Source: Diplonema papillatum (lineage: Eukaryota > Euglenozoa > Diplonemea > Diplonemida > Diplonemidae). From it: a stretch of 64,000 nucleotides of DNA. The notes beneath the pieces were generated by a model. That model was not told where the DNA came from. It made no database searches and worked only from the letters and a program-made list of their open reading frames with translations. Both the position numbers and the translations under genes were made by a program. This document shows positions 57,018 through 64,000 of this stretch, piece after piece. Position 1 is the stretch's first letter, and each line of letters opens with the position of its first letter. The DNA is taken from contig JAPJBO010000018.1 of the NCBI GenBank assembly GCA_030068145.1, positions 62,001-126,000 of the forward strand. The letters are read 5' to 3'.

Positions 57018-57929
57018 ATGGCCATGCGGAAAGTTTACAAAAAAGTGAGCAAACACCCCTGTTGTTTGGCCGCGTCAGATGTGATGTGTGCGAGTCGAAA
57101 GCTGGCCGGAGGCCTGCATCAGCTGATCCAATGTTCGCGTGTCCAAGTTGCATTCCGACTATATCCCGATTCGACAGCTGACTTCGAAGCAGGGGGGCCT
57201 CGGGACAAAGTCGAAGGCCTGAAAGAACTGATCCAATAATCAAGTTGCTTTCCGACTCTATCCTGATTCGATCCCTGACTTCAAAGCAGCGCAGTCTCGG
57301 GACCAAGTCGAAGGCCTGCATCAGCTGATTCATGTCCAAGTTGCATTCCAGCTGCATTCTAATTTGAAGGTTGCCTTCGAAGCAGCGGAGCTTTGGAGCA
57401 AAGTCGAAACCTTGCGATGGCTGATCCAATGATCATGGACGTCTGCTAGTGCACTGTCCAAGTCGCGTTCTGACTTGGGTCCTGTCGTCGGTGCAGCCTG
57501 CAAAGCCCTAAGCTGACTTCAAAGCAGCGGAGCCGGGGGGACAAAGCCGAAACGTGAAAGAGCTGTTCCAATGATCGGCGTATCCGAATCGCAGTTAAAA
57601 ACGGTTATCTTGATGCTCGACACCTCGCATTCGGACTCTGGTCCTGTCATCATTGCAGTCCGTAGAGTCCTGAACTGACTCCAAAGCAGCGGAACCTCGG
57701 AACAAAGTCGAAACCTTGCGAGACCTCAACCAACGATCGCAAACCTCTGCCGGCGCACTGTTTAGGCTTCGCAGTCATGACTTTCCTGTCGTCGGTGCAG
57801 TCTGTAGAGTCCTGACACGAGAGACTGACTGCCCGCGAAGTGACAACGAAGTGACAAGAGTCACCAGCCTGGCTGGATCAGGACATTCTTGGGAACATTT
57901 CCAAGAAGTTAAGTTAGCCGGTCCATCCC
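57018..57929 (+). repeat. diverged copies of the HSP70 3' region
   Basis: Continues the interrupted unit (GCCATGCGGAAAGTTTACAA) and then degenerate repeats with CTGATCCAATG, GACTTCAAAGCAGCGGAG, GACAAAGTCGAA and CACTGTCCAAGTCGC, the last echoing the lid-coding sequence. Older than the 270-bp units and full of stops. Confidence 0.8.
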
Positions 57930-58160
57930 TATCCCTTCAAACTGCATCGAATTGCCTGCCGCTGTCTCTCACAGCGTACCACGGTCAATGAGCTCCATCC
58001 CTATCCCCTGGAGCTTCATAGAATTGCTTGGATGGCTGTCTATCGCGATACACTGCACCATTGTCTTAGAAGAGTTCAGTCTTAGAAGAAGACCCGCCTC
58101 AACCCACCCGAATTCTCCTGTTGTAGGCTCGGGTGGTGTGCTCATCCTGCCATGCGCTTT
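57930..58160 (-). pseudogene. possible non-LTR reverse transcriptase remnant
   Basis: The minus strand encodes EAGLLLRLNSSKTMVQCIAI then SNSMKLQGIGMELIDRGTL and a stop. It matches the style of the LINE RT region after the catalytic box (GLxLNxxKT, later LxGxxxExVDxxxYLG). A second partial copy of the GIGM segment lies beside it (TCCATCCCTATCCC twice). It is unrelated in sequence to the element at 17-25 kb. Confidence 0.4.
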
Positions 58161-58376
58161 GCACCAGTTCCTACCGTATATACAGCCCGGACTTCAGCAG
58201 CCATATGAGACGATGCCAAAAGGGGGGGGGGGGGGGGGGTTTGGGCAGATGTTTTCTGGTATAGTCAGATACTGGGCATGTGGGGTATAGGACCCATACC
58301 CCCCCAGAAACCATGTTTTCGGGCCGATTTTGGGGTCCAATGCCCTCGGAGAACCTTTTTCTGAGCGCAAAACTCT
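58161..58376. other. no gene; poly(G) tract
   Basis: A run of 18 G at about 58222-58239 followed by TTTGGG. No recognisable frame. Confidence 0.5.
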
Positions 58377-58692
58377 GGGGTGGCACTCCCGCATTGAGGG
58401 GGTCCCACTCCCGCATTGAGGGAGTGCCACTCCCGCATTGAGGAGGTCCCACTCCCGCATTGAGGGAGTCCCACTCCCGCATTGAGCGAGTGCCACTCCC
58501 GCATTGAGGGGGTCCCACTCCCTCATTGAGGGGGTCCCACTCCCTCAATGAGGGAGTCCCACCCCCGCATTGAGGGGGTCCCACTCCCGCATTGAGGGAG
58601 TGCCACTCCCGCATTGAGGAGGTCCCACTCCCGCATTGAGGGAGTCCCACCCTACCCTCATTGAGAAAGTCCCACTCCCGCATTGAGGGAGT
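58377..58692. repeat. 21-bp minisatellite, about 15 units
   Basis: Units of CCACTCCCGCATTGAGGGAG type with small variants (GAGGAG, GAGCGAG, CCCTCATTG), one with an extra CCTACC at about 58650. The 7-codon period makes repetitive frames that are not genes. Confidence 0.95.
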
Positions 58693-59778
58693 GGGCCGAC
58701 CGCACAAACGACCGCAAAACCACTCCCGCAATCCGAAGTGGGAGTCCGGGGTGTTCTAAAGTAATGGATCGGCTCACGAAAGGGAGAAGTATGAAGACGT
58801 CTTGAAACCGATCCCACCAGCGCAAACTGGCGCAAGGGAATGTTGAGTGACTGCCTCCCATCCCGTGTAAACGAGGCTTCGGCGAGGTTCTTCGGGGGCC
58901 AGAAAAGGTGGGAAAACTTAACTTCCTTAACCAACCGCACCCTGAAGGCTGCGCGAAGCTCTCTTTCCGACTTAGGTGGAAGTCAATCTCCCTCAGTGAA
59001 GCATCGAGTGTCTCTCGCCCCGCGAAAGTGTCTCCCGCCGTCTGGAGGCGTCTCCAGTCGCTTTCAGCGCGTTCCCATCACTCGGCGACCCTTTCTTGCA
59101 CCCTCCGTGTTCCGCCGTCTTCCTCTCATCCGATCGCAGCTTCTCTGCGCTTCTTGAACATCTGTTTTCTTCGAGATGTTCCCCCATGTCCATTTTCTTT
59201 CGCTGAACTTCTGTGGCTGGACTTCACTGGATGGGTGGACGGCACGATTTGCGCCGGCGTCGAGAAAGAAAGAAGAAGAAAAATAAAAGGCCGCTCCTGG
59301 TCCAGGAACGTGACGGTCAACCACAGCTTGCAAAGCTTGAGTCGGAGGCAGTACAGTTGCCACAACCCCGTCCGCTCTGCCCTGCGGCTGACCGTCGAGA
59401 CGAGCTTGTGTTCAGCGCGAGCGCCAAGCCCCAAGGTGCGCCAAGCCTTGATGGGAAATCGGTAGCCACTTGACCCGTAGGCCCGTGGCTCTGCAGTACC
59501 GCCGAACACGTGAAGCTTGGCTCCCGTGTAGCAGGCTTTCCCTGGTACCGTAGGCGTTCAACAAAACCTAACCCTACCGAACGAGAACTCCGGATGACAA
59601 GGCACATGGGAACTGAGAGCGCGCTCTAAAATGAGTCGAATCGTCGACAATAGGCAACAAAGACACACACACACACACACACACGCACAAGCACCCACGT
59701 GTAAAAAGAGGCGACGGGTGAAAGTGACAAGTGGGCTATACTTCGCTTCAGACGTTACCCACTCAAAGCCCTGAACTT

Positions 59779-59810
<32 letters not shown>

Positions 59811-60094
59811 GCACCCACGTGTAAAAAGAGGCGACTACCCCCGGATACATGCTGCAACCAGCAGCACACGGGGCACGAAGCAGGAAGCCTGCACCAATCA
59901 AGGCTACAGTTCCAAACAGCGCGTGATCACCGCGAGCAGCCGGCAGGACCTTCAGCCGTGATGTAATACAGCTGAAAAACCTGGGCTATCCTCCGCATCA
60001 GGTGCTACCCATCGTTGAATTCCACACACAAGCACCCGTATTGCAGACACCGCAGAGACGATACTCACTAGTTTTCGTTACCTGAAAAGAAACC
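58693..60094. other. no supported gene; CA-repeat duplication
   Basis: Several unrecognised frames, none convincing. (CA)n followed by CACCCACGTGTAAAAAGAGG occurs twice (59660-59715 and 59780-59836), a local duplication. Confidence 0.45.
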
Positions 60095-60640
60095 ATTGAC
60101 GACAATGGTGACCCAGACTATAAAATCCCGAATCGAGACTTTGAAAACCCTGCAGGTACACAGGAGAACAGTTCCACAAAAAGAAACCTAAACACACACT
60201 GAACACCCTCCCCACGTGATAAACACCCTTCGGCAAGCAAGTCTCGCCTCCTTTTTTTTCTCCCCCTCTCGCCTCTTTTTCTTCTTCCATTCCTATATTC
60301 TTGCCCGAACACACAGTTTTTGATTCGTTTTTGATCTCTCTTCCTCTTCCAGCGTTTATAGACCACCGACCTGCACACATTTCACGGTTCACTGGTGAAT
60401 AAAGCAAAGAAGGAAAAACGAAAAAAAGGCGAGCGGAGAAGCAGCAGCCCGAGCGTGTTGCCACACCTACCCCCGTCTGTACGCCCATTCGGGATCGTCG
60501 GAAGCACAAAAAAAAAAAACACTAACCCAAACAACTTCCGCCGGTAGAGAAACCTTGCCTAAAGAAATCAACTGCCTTCGGGTAGGCTAGTCTGACACTA
60601 GTTGTCGTCGGGGGAAAAAAAAAAAAAAAAAAACACAAAA
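60095..60640 (+). other. upstream region of the RING gene: TATA-like module and A-tailed repeat
   Basis: The dispersed module at 60095-60145 has TATAAAA at 60119-60125. At 60491 GGATCGTCGGAAGCAC recalls the 268-bp repeat. At 60545-60640 GGGTAGGCTAGTCTGACACT then poly(A) matches 29130-29185 upstream of the four-TM gene. Whether any of these is the promoter is unknown. Confidence 0.4.
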
Positions 60641-60778
60641 GAAAAGAAAAAAACGTGCACCAAAAAAGCAAGGAAAACGGAACCCGTGGGACCCAGCAGA
60701 GAGGCGGCGCACGTTCGGTTGCCGGTTGGTTGGAAGCCGGCAGGCAGGGGCGTTTCGGCGGGCGAGCACCCGCAGGCG

Positions 60779-61473
60779 ATGAAGGCGACGCTCCCGGGGG
60801 GTCACGCGGCGGCAGGTCGGCGGGCGGTGCCGTCGAAGGCGAAAGGGCGATCGCGTACCGCCGGGGGCGCGTTGGCCAGGGTGTACAACTCCGTGGTGGG
60901 GCTGGTGGGAGTCTCGATACCCTCCGGGTCTGATGCAGCGAAGTCAATCCGGCCGGTCGGTCACGGGCCTACGTCTGCCCACACGTTCTCCAAACGCCCG
61001 CATCACTTCCACCACACCGGTGATAGGCGGTTCCCGCAGAGGGCCAACCTGCGAGCAGTGGTGACTGGGCCGGCGGTCGTGGAGCAGCACTGCGGGAGCG
61101 GGCTCACTGTGCAGGAGCGCAGGGACGCGGACGTGTCTTCCGCGTTTTTAGACCCGGGCCAGTTTTCGGCGGACGGCGCGGTGACTGTGCACAACCGGGG
61201 GGCTCCGGCGGCGACGTTTTCGCCGCCGCCGGAGGACCCGCTGGTTGTAGGGCACCCCAGCGTCATCGTAACGGCGCATCCCTGTAGTCCCGGCTCGGCG
61301 CAGCACCACCAGCACCAGCACCACCTCCCGCAGCAGCAGCAAGCAGGAGGAACTGCGGGGGCGGCGTCGTTCGCGCCGCCGCGGTACCAGCCGCCGCAGC
61401 AGGCCCAGCAGCAGCAGCCGCAGCCGCGAAGTTCGTCTAGGTTCCAACCTGCGGCGAACTATTCCGCCGCTGC

Positions 61474-61518
<45 letters not shown>

Positions 61519-62473
61519 CAGCTACCACCTAGTTGGGTCCTCAGGAGATGGGGCGGCCGGGGGCAGCTTGCATGGCGGGAGCATCGCCACCCACCACCAC
61601 CAGCAGCAGCAGCAGCCGCAGCAGCAGCCGCAGCACCATCGTTCGTTCCCGGCTGCGACGACCTCTTCGTCGAACCGGCAAAACCACCGGCGGCCGCGCC
61701 TGCCGCGCCTCTCCGGCGCGGGCCACGACGACGCCTACGCGGGGTCTCCCCCGCCGCCGGCGATGCAGCGCTCCCTCACGCACTCCCCGCAGCGGCACGC
61801 AGCGAGCGCCGACGGCCCGGGCTACCACACCCACGGCCGGCAGCCGCGGCCGCAGCGCGGAGTCCCGTCCTCTCAGCGGACCAACAACCCGGCCGCGTAC
61901 GGCAGGGACAGCAGGACTGCGCTGCACGAAGGGGCCGGTGCATCCAGGGGGAACCAACGGCCTGCGGGGAGGCGAAGCCAAGGTGGGGGTGGCGGCGGCA
62001 ATACCTTCGCCCGGCAGGAAGGCGCTGTTTTTTCGGACCGAGCGGCCGGCAGGGGCCAGGAGTCGATCACGCAAGACTTGCAGTCGACCCTCGACAAGTA
62101 CTTCGCGGACGAAGGAGAAGACAGACTGGACACGGACATCGACATCCACGACCAAAGCGTGCCTCTGCTGGTTCGTCTGTCGGTGCTGGAGCGCGACTTC
62201 ACCGCCGACGATTACGACCTGCTGCTATCCCTGGACGGCACCATCGACCGCTCCGCGTCGCAGGCCACCGTCACCTCGATCCCGGAGCGGAAAGCCTCGG
62301 AGGTTGACCGGCAGAAGCTGAAGGAGCCGTGCTCGATCTGCTTGGGTTCATTCTCCCCGGCGTCGGTGCTCAAGGTCCTCCCGTGCGACCACTTCTTCCA
62401 CCGCCAGTGCCTCGACACGTGGCTCTCGAGCTACAACAAGTTCTGCCCCCTCTGCAAGCTGCAACTGGAGTGA
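60779..62473 (+). CDS. RING-H2 protein, probable E3 ubiquitin ligase, Gln-rich
   Basis: 564 aa from the first ATG of the open frame (MKATLPGGHAAAG); the frame stays open 59 codons upstream but has no ATG, so a 5' exon cannot be excluded. RING-H2 at residues ~518-560: CSIC, then CDHFFHRQC, then CPLC, with C-x2-C-x14-C-x-H-x2-H-x2-C-x11-C-x2-C spacing, which binds two zinc ions and recruits an E2 enzyme in this family. Just before it, LERDFTADDYDLLLSLDGTI resembles a short conserved stretch found upstream of RING domains in other protists and fungi. The N-terminal 400 residues are low complexity: Gln tracts (about 13 Gln at ~235-247), His/Gln, Ser/Arg and Gly/Pro, probably disordered. No transmembrane segment or signal peptide. 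The last part of the gene is duplicated downstream. Confidence 0.85.
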
Positions 62474-62527
62474 AGCCGAATAATAGTAGTAGTGCGTGTC
62501 GTTCGCAGGACCCCCAGTCGTCTTCCA

Positions 62528-63195
62528 CTACTGGTCATAACTGGGCAATGCTGGTAACTACTGGTCACTGGTAGCTACTGGTAACTACTGGTACACTGGT
62601 AGCTACTGGTAACTGCTGGTAACTACTGGTAGCTACTGGAACCTACTGGTATGGTCACGCTCCGCGTCGCAGGCCACCGTCACCTCAATCCCGGAGCGGA
62701 AAGCCTCGGAGGTTGACCGGCAGAAGCTGAAGGAGCCGTGCTCGATCTGCTTGGGTTCATTCTCCCCGGCGTCGGTGCTCAAGGTCCTCCCGTGCGACCA
62801 CTTCTTCCACCGCCAGTGCCTCGACACGTGGCTCTCGAGCTACAACAAGTTCTGCCCCCTCTGCAAGCTGCAACTGGAGTGAAGCCGAATAATAGTAGTA
62901 GTGCGTGTCGTTCGCAGGACCCCAGTCGCCTTCCACTACTGGTCATAACTGGGCAATGCTGGTACTGGTCACTGGTAGCTACTGGTAACTGCTGGTAATG
63001 CTGGTCACTTCTGGTCACTGCTGGCAACTACTGGTCACTGCTGGTACCTACTGGTCACTGCTGGCAACTACTGGTCACTGCTGGCAACTACTGGTCACTG
63101 CTGGTATCTACTGGTATGGTCACTTCTGGTCACTAATGCTGGTCACTTCTGGTCACTGCTGGTAGATACTGGTCACTGCTGGTAACGACTGCTTG
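62528..63195 (+). repeat. CTGGTAACTA/CTGGTCACTG minisatellite
   Basis: Irregular 10-11-bp units (ACTACTGGTA, ACTGCTGGTC) flank both copies of the RING 3' end and continue to 63190. The array probably mediated the duplication. Confidence 0.9.
62659..62965 (+). pseudogene. duplicated 3' end of the RING gene
   Basis: A 410-bp-offset copy of 62249-62560 covering the RING domain, stop codon and 3' flank. Two small differences are visible (ATCCC context G to A near 62688, one C missing near 62920). It has no start or acceptor, so it is a fragment; the frame is still intact. Confidence 0.9.
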
Positions 63196-64000
63196 TCTGC
63201 ACATTAGCATACACTGCTTCTCTGCACAGTGGCGTACACTGCTTCGGGAAACGTGACCGAGCGCTGTGGGCAAGTCGGAGTGTTTGTCCGAGGCATATGG
63301 GTATCGCAGACCTTGGAAGATTAATACACTCGACGGAACTTACCACTTGTAAGGCTAATACCCCCCCCCAAAAAACATCGCAGCTTCACCCCTCACTTGC
63401 CCACCCACCCTTGCCCGTTGGGAGTCCTGTGTCCTGAGGCGTCGCGACGATCGTGACGAAGGCAAGCACACCCGAATCACTGCCTGACCTTCCTGAATAA
63501 AACAAAACAACGCATTTCTTCCCCTGAAGCGCAGATTGGCCGTCCCTCAGAATCCTGCCGGTAGCTATCTTCTTCGTCCTTTTTCCATGTGCTTTACACG
63601 TCTTTTTTCCCCTTATTAGACCCGGCATTTATGAGGCAGCAGGGGGCTGCACCCTCGTGTTATAGCGCCTGCTGTCTCTGGCTGCTTCGGCAGTTCGACA
63701 AACAGCCATTTTTGTGTGCAGTCTGTCGTCACCAGATAGTTGCTGCATATCTAGTCCAAACTAATGCTACTACCGCCATGTGCTTTTACACTTGCCCACT
63801 TCTTCTTTTTTTACCCGGCGTGTCCTCGTACACGTGGAAAGAGGCGGCGGGCGCTAGCTCGCTGCTTTTGTTTATAACCTCCTTGCCCCTGTCTCCTCTA
63901 CCTTCCTTCGCCGCCACTATCGTGACGCTGGCATGAACGTATCTGTGATTTTTGCATGCCCCATCAAAAGCAATCGAAAACAAAACAAAAGAGCGTTTTA
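63196..64000. other. no supported gene; scattered repeat fragments
   Basis: GCAGACCTTGGAAGATTAAT at 63308 resembles intron 1 of the four-TM gene (30068). GCCTGCTGTCTCTGGCTGCT at 63667 is the end of repeat family 3, and GTCACCAGATAGTTGCTGCA at 63728 recalls 49160. Short frames are unrecognised. Confidence 0.5.

Noticed and set aside
58171..58731. 186-codon minus frame with repeated MREWDSLNAGVGPPQC
   Set aside because: Translation of the 21-bp minisatellite (7 codons per unit).
60602..60778. Upstream 59-codon extension of the RING protein
   Set aside because: Starts at a non-ATG codon in a poly(A)/A-rich repeat; the first ATG is at 60779.

Overview
The window is nuclear DNA of a unicellular eukaryote (protist or alga) that I cannot place further. 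Eukaryotic signs are GT-AG introns (all phase 0 where I can model them), a RING-H2 protein, eukaryotic-type SSU and LSU rRNA fragments, a non-LTR retrotransposon and very dense non-coding repeats. There are no bacterial operons, ribosome binding sites or CRISPR arrays. Three host genes can be supported in 64 kb: a four-transmembrane protein rebuilt from four exons (29670-33396), a divergent DnaK/HSP70-like protein (50897-55838) and a RING-H2 protein (60779-62473).

Positions 1-17110 are a 32-bp satellite with a higher-order repeat of 26 monomers (831 bp). Five identical-length 819-bp pieces of a retrotransposon 3' end interrupt it. The only full-length element follows at 17111-25377 on the minus strand, and the satellite resumes to 25873. 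This element is the most unusual system here. ORF1 has an OTU-type cysteine protease domain and a coiled coil. ORF2, in the -1 frame, carries about eleven 25-26-residue repeats, then a 2A-like GDVHENPGP motif, an APE-type endonuclease, a reverse transcriptase and a CCHC finger. If the 2A motif works, the element makes three separate proteins.

From 26 to 48 kb the four-TM gene is embedded in tandem repeats (444, 131, 159, 268, 141, 16 and 352 bp units). Also here are short inverted-repeat elements sharing one terminal module, a 2.1-kb foldback element, and embedded LSU (36.3 kb) and SSU (45.05 kb) rRNA fragments. From 49.8 to 57.9 kb the HSP70-like gene is surrounded by its own debris: extra copies of exon 1, three decayed copies of the start of exon 2 inside the intron, and a 270-bp tandem array made from its 3' end. 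That array holds a 97-bp insertion of the retrotransposon 3' end with a clear target-site duplication. From 58 kb on lie a possible reverse-transcriptase remnant, a 21-bp minisatellite, and the RING gene with a duplicated 3' end.

The recurring theme is local tandem duplication of genes, exons and transposon ends. Most long open frames in the window come from repeats with a period divisible by three, or are antisense shadows, and were rejected as genes.
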